Assembly: GCF_015624485.1 (NCBI RefSeq)
Contig: NZ_CP061378.1
Coordinates: 1,612,001-1,676,000, forward strand
Length of the DNA: 64,000 bases
Direction: 5' to 3'
DNA from: Bradyrhizobium genosp. L
GTDB lineage: Bacteria; Pseudomonadota; Alphaproteobacteria; Rhizobiales; Xanthobacteraceae
Every line of letters starts with the position of its first letter. The stretch's first letter is position 1. The translations under genes and the position numbers were made by a program. Under the pieces are notes generated by a model, which was given only the letters and a program-made list of their open reading frames with translations, was not told the origin of the DNA and ran no database searches. Positions 19,137-29,034 of this stretch are shown here, in pieces.

Positions 19137-20144
19137 ATGAACGAGGCCAACGCAGCGCTGATCGAGGTCAGGAATCTCGGCGTCAGGCTCAACACCAGCC
19201 GTGGACCGGCGCAGGCGGTGCGCGGCGTCAGTTTCTCGCTTCGTCGTGGCGAGACGCTCGGGCTGGTCGGCGAATCCGGCTGCGGCAAGTCGGTCACCGC
19301 GCTGGCGCTGATGGGCCTGTTGCCCGACAGCGCCGTCGTCAGCGGCAGCATCCGGCTCGACGGCTCCGAGCTGGTCGGCCTGCGTGATGCGAGTTACTGC
19401 AAGCTGCGCGGCAACCGCATCAGCATGATCTTTCAGGAGCCGATGACCGCGCTCAATCCGATGCACACGATCGGGCGGCAGGTCGCTGAGCCGCTACGGC
19501 GTCACACCGGCTGCTCTCCGTCGGAGGCGCGCCGGCAAGCCATCGCCTTGCTCGATCGCGTTGGCTTGCCGGATGCGGCAAAACGCGTCGACGCCTATCC
19601 ACACCAGTTCTCCGGCGGCCAGCGCCAGCGCGTCACCATCGCGATGGCGCTGGCCTGCCAGCCCGACGTGCTGATCGCGGACGAACCGACCACCGCACTC
19701 GATGTCACGATCCAGGGCCAAATCCTGGATCTGATCGCCGACCTGGTCGAGGAGCGCGGCATGGCGATGATCCTGATCTCGCATGATCTCGGCGTGATCG
19801 CCGAGAATGTGCAGCGCATGATGGTGATGTATGGCGGCACCGTGGTCGAAAGCGGCGCCACCGATGCCGTCTTCACCCGGATGGGCCATCCCTACACGCA
19901 GGGCCTGTTCCGCGCCCGCCCGCGGCTCGGCGCGCGCAAGGGGACGCGGCTGAGAACCATCGCCGGCACCGTGCCGGAGCTCGCCGACCTGCCGGCCGGC
20001 TGCACTTTTGCGGATCGCTGCGGCATCGTCGAGCCGCGTTGCCGTGCGGCGCTGCCTGATGTGGTCGATGTCGGGGCCGGCCATGGCGTGCGCTGTATCA
20101 GGACCGACGTGTCGATGGCCGACGCCGCTGGGGTCGGCGCATGA
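19137..20144 (+). CDS. Dpp/Opp-type ABC transporter ATP-binding protein (DppD-like)
   Basis: ATPase subunit with Walker [10 protein letters not shown], signature [15 protein letters not shown], Walker [14 protein letters not shown], and the C-terminal oligopeptide-transporter region with the CxxxxRC cysteine pattern (AGCTFADRCGIVEPRC). The start ATG 19137 is supported by GGGAG 8 bases upstream; a TTG two codons earlier is in frame but overlaps the previous stop. 335 residues. It overlaps the next ATPase gene by 4 bases. Confidence 0.93.
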   Translation: MNEANAALIEVRNLGVRLNTSRGPAQAVRGVSFSLRRGETLGLVGESGCGKSVTALALMGLLPDSAVVSGSIRLDGSELVGLRDASYCKLRGNRISMIFQEPMTALNPMHTIGRQVAEPLRRHTGCSPSEARRQAIALLDRVGLPDAAKRVDAYPHQFSGGQRQRVTIAMALACQPDVLIADEPTTALDVTIQGQILDLIADLVEERGMAMILISHDLGVIAENVQRMMVMYGGTVVESGATDAVFTRMGHPYTQGLFRARPRLGARKGTRLRTIAGTVPELADLPAGCTFADRCGIVEPRCRAALPDVVDVGAGHGVRCIRTDVSMADAAGVGA

Positions 20145-21172
20145 CGCTGCTCGACCAGCCGCCCGCGCCCGAGACGCCGCTGCTCGACGTCAAGGACCTC
20201 GCGCAGCGCTACACGTTGCCGCGGGAAAATCTGTTCAAGCCGGCGGCGCAGGTGCATGCGCTCAACGGCGTCACGGTGCAGGTCGCCGCCGGGAAAAGCC
20301 TCGGCGTGGTCGGCGAGTCCGGCTCGGGCAAATCGACCTTCGCGCGGCTGGTGATGGCGCTGGAGCGGCCGACGTCGGGCTCGGTCTCGCTGCTCGGCCG
20401 CGATCTCAACCGGATTCCGGCCGAGGAGCTGCGCCGCGCCCGGCGTGATTTCCAGATGGTGTTCCAGGATCCTTATGGATCGCTCGATCCGCGGCAGACC
20501 ATTGCGCGCATCGTCGCCGAGCCGTTGACGGCCTTGGGGCGGATGGATCGCGCGGAGCTGCGCCAGCGCGTCGCCACGGTGCTGCGCCAGGTCGGCTTGC
20601 GCGACGCCGACATGGATAAATTTCCGCACGAATTCTCCGGCGGCCAGCGCCAGCGCGTCGCGATCGCGCGCGCGTTGATCACCCAGCCCAAGCTGATCGT
20701 CGCCGACGAGCCGGTCAGTGCGCTCGACGTCTCGGTGCAGGCGCAGGTACTGAACCTGATGCAGGATCTGCAGGACCAGTTCGGGCTGAGCTACATCCTG
20801 ATCAGCCACGACCTCGCGGTGGTCGACCTGATCTGCGACGAGATTGCGGTGATGTACCACGGCCGGGTCGTCGAGCAGGGGCGGCCCGAAGACCTGTTCG
20901 CGCGCGCGGCCCACCCCTACACGCGTGCGCTGCTCGATGCGGTGCCGCGGGCAGCTGCCGGCGGCACCCGACGGCGGCGCGGCGCGCAGGCGATCGCTTC
21001 GCAATCATCGGCCGGTGCGGGGTGTCCCTATGCGTCGCGCTGCCTGCTGGCCGATCCGCATTGTCGCGAGATCGTGCCTGCGTTACGCAGCATCGGGCCG
21101 GCGCATCTCGCCGCATGCCACCACGCCGAAGCCGTGATGGCGTTGCCGTCGGTGATGGCCGGGCCGGGTTAG
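20141..21172 (+). CDS. Dpp/Opp-type ABC transporter ATP-binding protein (DppF-like)
   Basis: Second ATPase subunit: Walker A GESGSGKST, Q-loop VFQDPYGSLDPR, signature [15 protein letters not shown], Walker [15 protein letters not shown]-loop ISHD, and the C-terminal region with CPYASRCLLADPHC. 343 residues. ATGA overlap with the preceding gene. The pair of ATPases is standard for peptide-type importers. Confidence 0.93.
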   Translation: MTLLDQPPAPETPLLDVKDLAQRYTLPRENLFKPAAQVHALNGVTVQVAAGKSLGVVGESGSGKSTFARLVMALERPTSGSVSLLGRDLNRIPAEELRRARRDFQMVFQDPYGSLDPRQTIARIVAEPLTALGRMDRAELRQRVATVLRQVGLRDADMDKFPHEFSGGQRQRVAIARALITQPKLIVADEPVSALDVSVQAQVLNLMQDLQDQFGLSYILISHDLAVVDLICDEIAVMYHGRVVEQGRPEDLFARAAHPYTRALLDAVPRAAAGGTRRRRGAQAIASQSSAGAGCPYASRCLLADPHCREIVPALRSIGPAHLAACHHAEAVMALPSVMAGPG

Positions 21173-21227
21173 CCTTTTGCGCGGGATTGGCCTAGGCTGA
21201 TCGAACGAGACGTCCGGGAGCGAACGA

Positions 21228-22718
21228 ATGTTGAAGAAACTATCGATTGTCGCGGTGCTGGCCGCAATTGCCGCGGCGCCGCTGCCGAGCCTTGCTCAGT
21301 CCAAGAAGGACAGCGTCGTGATGGGCATGACGCTGGAGCCGCCGGGGCTCGATCCCACCAACGCGGCGGCGGCTGCAATTGCCGAAGTGACGCTCTACAA
21401 CATCTACGAGACGCTGACCAAGATCAACGAGGACGGCTCGGTGGCGCCGCTGCTGGCCGAGAGCTGGCAGGCTTCGGCGGATCTCAAGACCTACACTTTC
21501 AAGCTCCGCAAGGGCGTCAAATTCCACAATGGCGAGCCGTTCGATTCCGCGGCGGTGAAATTCTCGTTCGAGCGCGCCGCGGCGCCGACCTCGACCAACA
21601 AGGACAAGAGCCTGTATCAGGCCTTCGAGTCCGTCACCGCGCCCGATGCCGACACCATCGTGGTCAAGCTGAAATACTCCGAGCCGAACCTGCCGTTCCT
21701 GCTCGGCCAGGCCTCCGGCTCGATCGTCGAGCCGAAGAGCGCGCCGACCGACGTGACGCAGCCGGTCGGCACCGGGCCGTACACGCTCGGCGCCTGGGCC
21801 AAGGGCTCGTCGATCACGCTGGTGAAATGGCCGGAGTATCGCAACGCCGCCGCAATCAAGCTGTCCAAGGTGACGATCCGCTTCATCGGCGATCCCGCCG
21901 CGCAGGTCGCGGCCCTGCTGTCCGGCGACGTCGATGCGTTTCCGCGAGTTGCGGCGGCGCGCAGCCTTGCCCAGTTCAAGGCCGATCCGCGCTTCTCCGT
22001 GCTGGTCGGTGGCAGCAAGGCAAAGACCATCGTCGGCATCAATGAGCGCAAGAAGCCGTTCGACGACGTCCGCGTTCGCCGCGCCATCCTGGCTGCGATC
22101 GACCGCAAGGCGATGATCGACGGCGCCGTCGACGGTTTCGGCACGCCGATCGGCAGCTTCTACACGCCGGGCTCGCTCGGCTATGTCGATACGTCAGGCA
22201 TCAATCCCTACGACCCGGAGAAGGCCAAGAAGCTGTTGGCCGAGGCCGGCGTCACCACCCCGCTCGAGCTGACACTCAAGCTGCCGCCGCCATCCTACGC
22301 GCGGCAGGGCGGCGAGATCCTCGCGGCCCAGCTCGCCAAGGTCGGCATCACCGCCAAGATCGAGAACGTCGAGTGGGCGCAGTGGCTGTCGCAGGTCTTC
22401 ACCGGTCTGCACAATTACGACCTCACCATCGTCTCGCATGTCGAGCCGTTCGATCTCGTGAAGCTGACCGAGCCGGATTATTATCTCGGCTACCGGTCCG
22501 AGGCGTTCAACGGACTCTATCAGCAGATCATGGCGACCCCGGACGAGGCCGGCCGCGCCAAGCTGCTCGGCGACGCTCAGAAGATGCTGGCAACCGACGC
22601 GGTGGCCGGTTTCCTGTTCCAGCCGCAATGGATCACCATTGCCAACAAGAAGCTGAAGGGCGTCTGGAAGGAAGTCCCGCAGTTCGAGAACGATTTCTCC
22701 GCGTGGTCGTGGGAGTAG
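21228..22718 (+). CDS. Dpp/Opp-type ABC transporter substrate-binding protein
   Basis: Periplasmic receptor of solute-binding family 5. Signal peptide MLKKLSIVAVLAAIAAAPLPSLAQ cut after Ala-Gln; the mature protein has the family signatures LYNIYETLTKINEDGSVAPLLAESW, YTFKLRKGVKFHNGEPFDSAAV and PVGTGPYTL. 496 residues. It is unusually placed last in the operon, 55 bases after the second ATPase. The ligand is probably the amide or peptide-like substrate of the amidase encoded first in the operon (inference). Confidence 0.93.
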   Translation: MLKKLSIVAVLAAIAAAPLPSLAQSKKDSVVMGMTLEPPGLDPTNAAAAAIAEVTLYNIYETLTKINEDGSVAPLLAESWQASADLKTYTFKLRKGVKFHNGEPFDSAAVKFSFERAAAPTSTNKDKSLYQAFESVTAPDADTIVVKLKYSEPNLPFLLGQASGSIVEPKSAPTDVTQPVGTGPYTLGAWAKGSSITLVKWPEYRNAAAIKLSKVTIRFIGDPAAQVAALLSGDVDAFPRVAAARSLAQFKADPRFSVLVGGSKAKTIVGINERKKPFDDVRVRRAILAAIDRKAMIDGAVDGFGTPIGSFYTPGSLGYVDTSGINPYDPEKAKKLLAEAGVTTPLELTLKLPPPSYARQGGEILAAQLAKVGITAKIENVEWAQWLSQVFTGLHNYDLTIVSHVEPFDLVKLTEPDYYLGYRSEAFNGLYQQIMATPDEAGRAKLLGDAQKMLATDAVAGFLFQPQWITIANKKLKGVWKEVPQFENDFSAWSWE

Positions 22719-22777
22719 TAGGAAGACGTTCCCCGTCATCTTGAGAGGATGTGAGGTCATATATTCTCATCCACCGC

Positions 22778-22900
22778 TGTCATCGCCCGGCCTGTGCGCA
22801 ATTGCGCACATGGACCGGGCGACCCAGTACGCCGCGGCCCATCGGTTCAATCACTGCTGCCTCTGGAGTACTGGGTCACCCGCATGCGCGGGTGACGACA
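22778..22900. repeat. Dispersed palindromic repeat, family A copy 1
   Basis: A 123-base element between two convergent genes. It starts TGTCATCGCCCGG, contains a hairpin built on CGCCCGG/CCGGGCG around a GTGCGCAATTGCGCAC palindrome, then CCCAGTACGCCGCGGCC, and ends with TACTGGGTCACCCG-CATG-CGCGGGTGACGACA. The same organisation is found reversed at 58262-58366. Non-coding; it could fold as a bidirectional terminator. Confidence 0.8.
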
Positions 22901-22909
22901 CTGAGCAAA

Positions 22910-23809
22910 TTACCCCGTCTTCCCCGTGCTCGCGTCGGCCACCGCACGCGCCACCTTGGCGATCGCCGCATTGCAGTCGGCGAGCGGTGCGGTCGCGCCG
23001 GTGAGATAGACCGTCACCACGATCGGCTTGCGGCCGGGCGGCCAGAATACGCCGATGTCGTTATAGGTACCGCGTTCGCCGGTGCCGGTCTTGTCTGCGA
23101 CCCGCCAATCCTTCGGCAGCCCGGCGCGCAGCCTTGTATCGCCGGTCTTGTTGGCCACCATCCAGTCCGTCAGCCGCCGACGTGACGCCGCGGACAACAC
23201 GTCGCCGAGCAGCACGCGCTGCAAATTTTTCAGCATCGCGGTCGGGCTCGTGGTATCGCGCTCGTCACCGGGAACGGCCTCGTTCAGCGCGACTTCCCAG
23301 CGGTCGAGCCTGGAGACATTGTCGCCGATCGCGCGGAAGAAGCTGGTGAAGCCGGCCGGCCCGCCGATCTCGCGCAGGATCATGTTGCCGGCGGTGTTGT
23401 CGCTCTGGGTGATGGCGGCTTCACAGATCTCGGCCAGCGTCATGCCGGAGGCAACGTGCTCCTTGGTCACAGGCGAGTAGGGCTGGATGTCCTTGGCCTC
23501 GAACTGCACGCGCTGATCGAGGCTCGATTCGCCGCGGTCGACCCGGCGCAGCACGGCGGCGGTGGCCAGCGCCTTGAAAGTACTGCACATCGGAAACCGC
23601 TCGTCGCCGCGCAGGCTGGCGCGCGCGCCGGTTTCGGTGTCGAGCACCGCGATCCCGAGCCGCCCGCCGGTCCCTTGCTCGATGCGCGCGAATTCCTGCT
23701 GTAGCCGCCGTGTCGGCTCGTTGCCGTCCGTCGCCGCGCTGTAGCGCGGCAGGGCGAACGACATCGCAAAGCCCAGGGCGCGCCCGCCAAATGTCCGTCT
23801 CGTCAGCAT
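22910..23809 (-). CDS. Class A beta-lactamase
   Basis: Periplasmic serine beta-lactamase. The start chosen is MLTRRTFGGRALGF (ATG 23809), giving a twin-arginine-like signal peptide; the frame is open 20 codons upstream with no signal-like sequence. Catalytic set: Ser76 in CSTFK (Ambler 70-73), SDN at 136-138 (130-132), Glu172 and Asn176 in EVALN (166-170), and KTGTG at 240-244 (234-238). Cys precedes the active Ser, as in CTX-M and L2 enzymes, but position 238 is Gly, so the carbapenemase-type disulfide is not predicted. 299 residues, full length. Divergent from an AmpR-type regulator, the usual arrangement for inducible chromosomal enzymes. Confidence 0.95.
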   Translation of the reverse strand: MLTRRTFGGRALGFAMSFALPRYSAATDGNEPTRRLQQEFARIEQGTGGRLGIAVLDTETGARASLRGDERFPMCSTFKALATAAVLRRVDRGESSLDQRVQFEAKDIQPYSPVTKEHVASGMTLAEICEAAITQSDNTAGNMILREIGGPAGFTSFFRAIGDNVSRLDRWEVALNEAVPGDERDTTSPTAMLKNLQRVLLGDVLSAASRRRLTDWMVANKTGDTRLRAGLPKDWRVADKTGTGERGTYNDIGVFWPPGRKPIVVTVYLTGATAPLADCNAAIAKVARAVADASTGKTG

Positions 23810-23908
23810 GTTTTTCTCCGTTGACGGCGGCGAACCTGCCGGGCGGCGTGACGGCGCACAAACGATCATTTATACAACGAGGCATGAGAAAAACTTGGTC
23901 ATGATACC

Positions 23909-24910
23909 GTGCGCCGACATCTCCCATTGAACGCGTTGCGCGCCTTCGAGGCGTCGGCCCGGCTGTTGAGCTTCACCCGCGCCGGGATGGAGCTGCGGGT
24001 GACGCAGACCGCGATCAGCCATCAGGTCAAGCAACTCGAGGACACGTTGGGCGTGCCGCTGTTCCGCCGCCTGTCGCGTGGTCTCGTGCTCAGCGACGAG
24101 GGCCTCGCGCTATTGCCGGTGCTGACCGAGGCGCTCGACCGGATCGGCGCCGCGATCGATCGCATCGAAGCCAAGGGCACCCGCGAGGTCGTCACCGTCG
24201 GTTGCGTCGCGACCTTTGCCACCGGCTGGCTGCTGCAGCGGATCGACCGCTTCAAGCGCGCGCACCCCTATATCGATCTGCGCCTGCTCACCAACAACAA
24301 CCGTGTCGACATCGCCGGCGACGGGCTCGATCTCGCGCTGCGCTTCGGCGACGGCTCATGGCACGGCACCGAGGCGATCCATCTCGTCGCCGCGCCGTTC
24401 TCGCCGGTGTGCCGGCCCGAGGTCGCGGTGCGCCTGCGCAAGCCGTCCGATCTTGCCCAGGAATTTCTGTTGCGCTCCTACCGCGCGGAGGAATGGCCGC
24501 TGTGGTTCGCGGTCGCAGGCTCCCCATGCCCGAAAATCCAGGGCCCGATCTTCGACAGCTCGGTGGCGATGGCCGAGGCCGCGGCACGCGGCGTCGGCGT
24601 CGGGCTGGTGCCGGTCGCGATGTTCCAGAACGAGTTGACGTCGGGCCGGCTGGCGCGGCCATTCGCGATCGAGGTCGCAGCGGGGTCGTATTGGCTGAGC
24701 TGGTTGAAGTCGAAGGAGGTGACGCCGGGCATGCGCGCGTTCCGTGACTGGCTGCTGGAGACGCTGCGGGTGGATGCGAGCGAGGCGGAGACGGCGAGGG
24801 ACGAGGCGGTCCCAATCGCGCGCCCCGAGGCGAGAAAGTCGAAAGCCAAGGCAAAGACCAAAACAAAGGCAAAGACCAAAACAAAGGCCGCGAAGAAGCG
24901 GCGACGTTAG
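23909..24910 (+). CDS. AmpR-type LysR regulator with Lys-rich C-terminal tail
   Basis: LysR activator/repressor of the AmpR/GcvA subgroup. It starts at GTG 23909 with LPLNALRAFEASARLLSFTRAGMEL, TAISHQVKQLEDTLGVPLF, the N-terminus shared by AmpR proteins, and ends its effector domain near residue 290. In known systems AmpR senses cell-wall muropeptides and controls the divergent beta-lactamase gene; the 99-base gap here should hold the shared operator. The last 45 residues are an unusual basic tail (KSKAKAKTKTKAKTKTKAAK) encoded by an 18-base DNA unit present twice. 333 residues versus about 295 for typical AmpR. Confidence 0.88.
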   Translation: MRRHLPLNALRAFEASARLLSFTRAGMELRVTQTAISHQVKQLEDTLGVPLFRRLSRGLVLSDEGLALLPVLTEALDRIGAAIDRIEAKGTREVVTVGCVATFATGWLLQRIDRFKRAHPYIDLRLLTNNNRVDIAGDGLDLALRFGDGSWHGTEAIHLVAAPFSPVCRPEVAVRLRKPSDLAQEFLLRSYRAEEWPLWFAVAGSPCPKIQGPIFDSSVAMAEAAARGVGVGLVPVAMFQNELTSGRLARPFAIEVAAGSYWLSWLKSKEVTPGMRAFRDWLLETLRVDASEAETARDEAVPIARPEARKSKAKAKTKTKAKTKTKAAKKRRR

Positions 24911-24932
24911 TCACAGGCCTCGCCAAATAGCC

Positions 24933-25060
24933 GCTGTCGTCCCGGCGTAGGCCGGGACCCATAACCACCAACGATCATTGTGCGCACCGGTGGTACGACG
25001 AGCTCCGCCCACGACATTCGCCACGGAGTATGGGTCCCGGCCTTCGCCGGGACGACAGCG
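24933..25060. repeat. Dispersed repeat with long terminal inverted repeats, family C
   Basis: The left end CTGTCGTCCCGGCGTAGGCC and the right end GGCCTTCGCCGGGACGACAG are inverted copies differing at one or two bases, each with TGGGTCCCGG or its complement on the inner side. About 70 bases separate them. It lies between two convergent genes and can fold into one long hairpin. The arrangement is that of palindromic elements dispersed in Bradyrhizobium genomes. The rest of the gap (25061-25224) shows nothing recognisable. Confidence 0.75.
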
Positions 25061-25224
25061 GTAATTTCGGAATATTGGAATATTGCCCCTGAGTTGCCCG
25101 ACGTGTCAAGCGGCCATGTCGACACTGCAATGTTGACGTCGACAGCCGTCTGCTCCTTTGCATGGGGTTGTTTTCGCTATTTTGGCAAGACGCGCCCAAC
25201 GACGGCTCGCATCCGGCGCGGCAG

Positions 25225-26189
25225 CTACGCCAGATGGCACGCCACGAAATGGCCGTTGGCGCCCTCCCGCAGCTCCGGCGCGCTTTGCTTGCAGCGCTCC
25301 TCGGCCACCGGGCATCGCGTGTGGAAGTGGCAGCCATTCGGCGGATTCATCGGGCTCGGCACGTCGCCCTTGAGGCGGACGCGCAGCTTCTTCGCCTTGG
25401 GGTCCGGCACCGGCACGGCCGACAGCAGGGCCTTGGTGTAGGGGTGCTGCGGGTTGCGGTAGAGGTCGCTGGCCTTGGCGAGCTCGACGATGCGGCCGAG
25501 ATACATCACCGCGACGCGGTCGGAGATGTGCTCGACAACAGAGAGATCGTGGGCGACGAACAGATAGGTCAGGTTCAGCTCGGCCTGCAGGTCCTCGAGC
25601 AGATTGATCACCTGGGCCTGGATCGAGACGTCAAGCGCCGACACCGGCTCATCGCAGACGATCAGCTTCGGCTCCAGGGTCAGCGCACGCGCGATCGCGA
25701 TGCGCTGGCGCTGGCCGCCGGAGAACTCATGCGGGTAGCGCCGCATGTGCTCGGCCTTCAGCCCGACCTTGATCAGTAGGCTCGCGACGCGGTCCTCCCG
25801 CTCGCTCGCCGAAGTCACGGTGCCGTGGATGATGAAGGGCTCGCCGAGGATCGCCCCGACCGTCATGCGCGGGTTCAGCGAGGCGAACGGATCCTGGAAC
25901 ACGAGCTGCATGTTGCGCCGCATGGCGCGCAGGTCGCCGCCGCCGAGGCCCATGACGCTTTGTCCGTCGAACACCACCTCGCCGGAGGTCGGTTCGATCA
26001 GCCGCAGCACGCAGCGGCCGGTAGTCGACTTGCCGCAACCGGATTCGCCGACCAGCCCGAGCGTCTCGCCGCGGTTGACCGAGAACGACACACCGTCCAC
26101 CGCATAGACCTGGCCGACCTCGCGCGACAGCAGGCCGCCGAGCACCGGAAAATGCTTCTTCAGATTGCTGACGCGCAGCAGCGGTTCGC

Positions 26190-26193
<4 letters not shown>
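25225..26193 (-). CDS. Dpp/Opp-type ABC transporter ATP-binding protein (DppF-like)
   Basis: ATPase with Walker [11 protein letters not shown]-loop [13 protein letters not shown], signature [15 protein letters not shown], Walker [15 protein letters not shown]-loop AHDLSV, and a C-terminal [14 protein letters not shown] cysteine pattern. 322 residues. Last gene of the second peptide-type transporter operon in transcription order; its ATG overlaps the stop of the preceding ATPase gene. Confidence 0.94.
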
Positions 26194-27166
<973 letters not shown>

Positions 27167-27167
<1 letters not shown>

Positions 27168-28084
27168 CAGATCACCTTGCGGGCGTCGAGCGCGTCGCGC
27201 AGCCCGTCGCCGATGAAGTTGATGGCGACCACGGCGATGAAGATCGCGCCGCCGGGAAACAGCGCCCAGTGCGGGCCGATGTCGAGAAAGTCCTTGGCGT
27301 CATAGAGGATGCGGCCCCAGGTCGGGGTGTCCGGCGGAAAGCCCAGGCCGAGGAACGACAGCGTCGATTCCGCGATGATCGCAGCCGCGACGTCGATGGT
27401 GCCGGCGATGATCACAGGCCCGAGCGCGTTGGGCAGGATGTGGCGGATCACTTGCCGCGTCGGGCTCGCACCGAGCGCCCGCGCCGCCTCGACGAATTCC
27501 TTCTCGCGCAGCGAGAGGAACTGGGCGCGCACCAGCCGCGCCACCGGCATCCAGCGCAGGCCGCCGATCACCAGCACGATCAGGATAAAGATGCCGCCCT
27601 CCGGGCCGAAAACCGCCTTCAGCCCGTCGCGGAACAGATAGATCAAGAGCAGCAGCAGCGGCAGTTGCGGCAGCGACAGGAACAGGTCGGTCACCCACAT
27701 CAAGAGATAGCCGAGCGGCCCGCGCGACATGCCGGCGAGCGCGCCGATCAGCGTGCCGACGAACACCGAGACCAGCATCGCGGCGAGCCCGACCGCGAGC
27801 GAGATGCGGCCGCCATAGATCATGCGGGCGAGCAGGTCCTGGCCGAGATCGTCGGTGCCGAACGGATGCGCCAGTGACGGCCCCTGCAGGCCGGCGACGA
27901 CGTCGACGTCGTTGATGGCGACGCGCCAGATGAACGGGCCGATCACGACGGCCGCGATCAACAGCAGCAGCAGCACGGCGCTCACCACGGCAAGCTTGTG
28001 CCGGCGGTAGCGCCGCCAGGTTTCCCGCCACGGCGAATAGCCGCGCCGCTCAGCGGAAGGAGATGCGAGGGTCAAGCCAGCCAT
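27167..28084 (-). CDS. Dpp/Opp-type ABC transporter permease (DppC-like)
   Basis: Inner-membrane permease with a cytoplasmic N-tail (SPWRETWRRYRRHKLAVVSA), first helix, HPFGTDDLGQDLLARMIYGGR, and EAA loop KEFVEAARALGASPTRQVIRHILPN. 305 residues. The assigned ATG lies 35 bases inside the upstream permease gene; no better start follows before the first helix, so the overlap seems real. Confidence 0.93.
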
Positions 28085-29006
28085 AGAGGATGTCTGCGAT
28101 CAGGTTGAACAACACGACAAGGCACGCGAAGACGAAGGTCACTGCCATGATGACCGGCGTGTCGTTGGCGAGGATGGATGAGATCAGGAGCGAGCCGATG
28201 CCGGGGATCCGGAAGATCTGCTCGGTGACGATGGCGCCGCCGAATACGGCAGGCATCTGCAACGCGATCAGCGTGACGACCGGGATCATGGCGTTGCGCA
28301 TCACATGCTTGACGATCACCTTGGCCTGCCCGAGCCCCTTGGCGCGCGCGGTGGTGACGTAGTCGAGCCTGATCACATCGAGCATCGCCGAGCGCACGAA
28401 GCGGGTCAGCGACGCCGCCTGGAACAGGCCGAGCACCATCACCGGCATGATCGCCTGGCGGATCATCTCCAGCGCCCATTTGATGCCGCCTCCGGGGACA
28501 TCGGTGTAGACGAAGGGCAGCCAGTCCAGCTTCACCGAGAAGATCAGGATGAACAGGATGCCGGTGAAGAAGGTCGGCAGCGAGAAGCCGATGAAGGCGA
28601 AGGTGTTGGCGAGCTGGTCGAACAGCGAGTAGGGGCGGGTCGCGGCATAGACGCCGACCGGGATTGCAATCAGGAGCGCCAGCAACTGTGCAGATCCGAT
28701 CACGTAGAGCGTCGCCGGCAAGCGTTGCAGGATCAGCGTGTCGACATCCATCCGGCTGACGAAGGAAAAGCCCCAGTCGCCATGCGCCATCGCCGCAAGC
28801 CAGTGCAGGTAGCGAAGATAGATCGGGTCGTCGAGGCCGAATCTGGCGCGCAGCGCCGCCTGCACTTCGGGCGGCACGTTCGGATTGGTGGCGAGCTCGG
28901 AGAAGGGGTCGCCCGGCGCCAGCGCCAGCACGACGAACAGCACGAGCGAGATGCCGAGCAGGCTCGGCACCGCGATCATCAGGCGACGCAGGATATACTG
29001 ACTCAT
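28050..29006 (-). CDS. Dpp/Opp-type ABC transporter permease (DppB-like)
   Basis: Permease with N-terminal SQYILRRLMIAVPSLLGISLVLFVVL, periplasmic loop including FGLDDPIYLRYLHWL, EAA loop YVTTARAKGLGQAKVIVKHVMRNA, and EQIFRIPGIGSLLISS near the C-terminus. 318 residues. It follows the binding-protein gene by 28 bases. Confidence 0.93.
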   Translation of the reverse strand: MSQYILRRLMIAVPSLLGISLVLFVVLALAPGDPFSELATNPNVPPEVQAALRARFGLDDPIYLRYLHWLAAMAHGDWGFSFVSRMDVDTLILQRLPATLYVIGSAQLLALLIAIPVGVYAATRPYSLFDQLANTFAFIGFSLPTFFTGILFILIFSVKLDWLPFVYTDVPGGGIKWALEMIRQAIMPVMVLGLFQAASLTRFVRSAMLDVIRLDYVTTARAKGLGQAKVIVKHVMRNAMIPVVTLIALQMPAVFGGAIVTEQIFRIPGIGSLLISSILANDTPVIMAVTFVFACLVVLFNLIADILYGWLDPRISFR

Positions 29007-29034
29007 GAGGAAGCGATCCGTTCGAGGCTTGTCG

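Noticed and set aside
22910-23809. Carbapenemase of the KPC/SME type
   Set aside because: Cys before the active Ser is present, but the partner Cys at Ambler 238 is replaced by Gly, so the hallmark disulfide cannot form.
24933-25060. CRISPR-like repeat
   Set aside because: It is a single inverted-repeat element without regularly spaced direct repeats or cas genes.
28050-28084. Overlap of two permease genes as a possible frameshift
   Set aside because: Both proteins are full length with all motifs; a 35-base overlap is acceptable in this tightly coupled operon.
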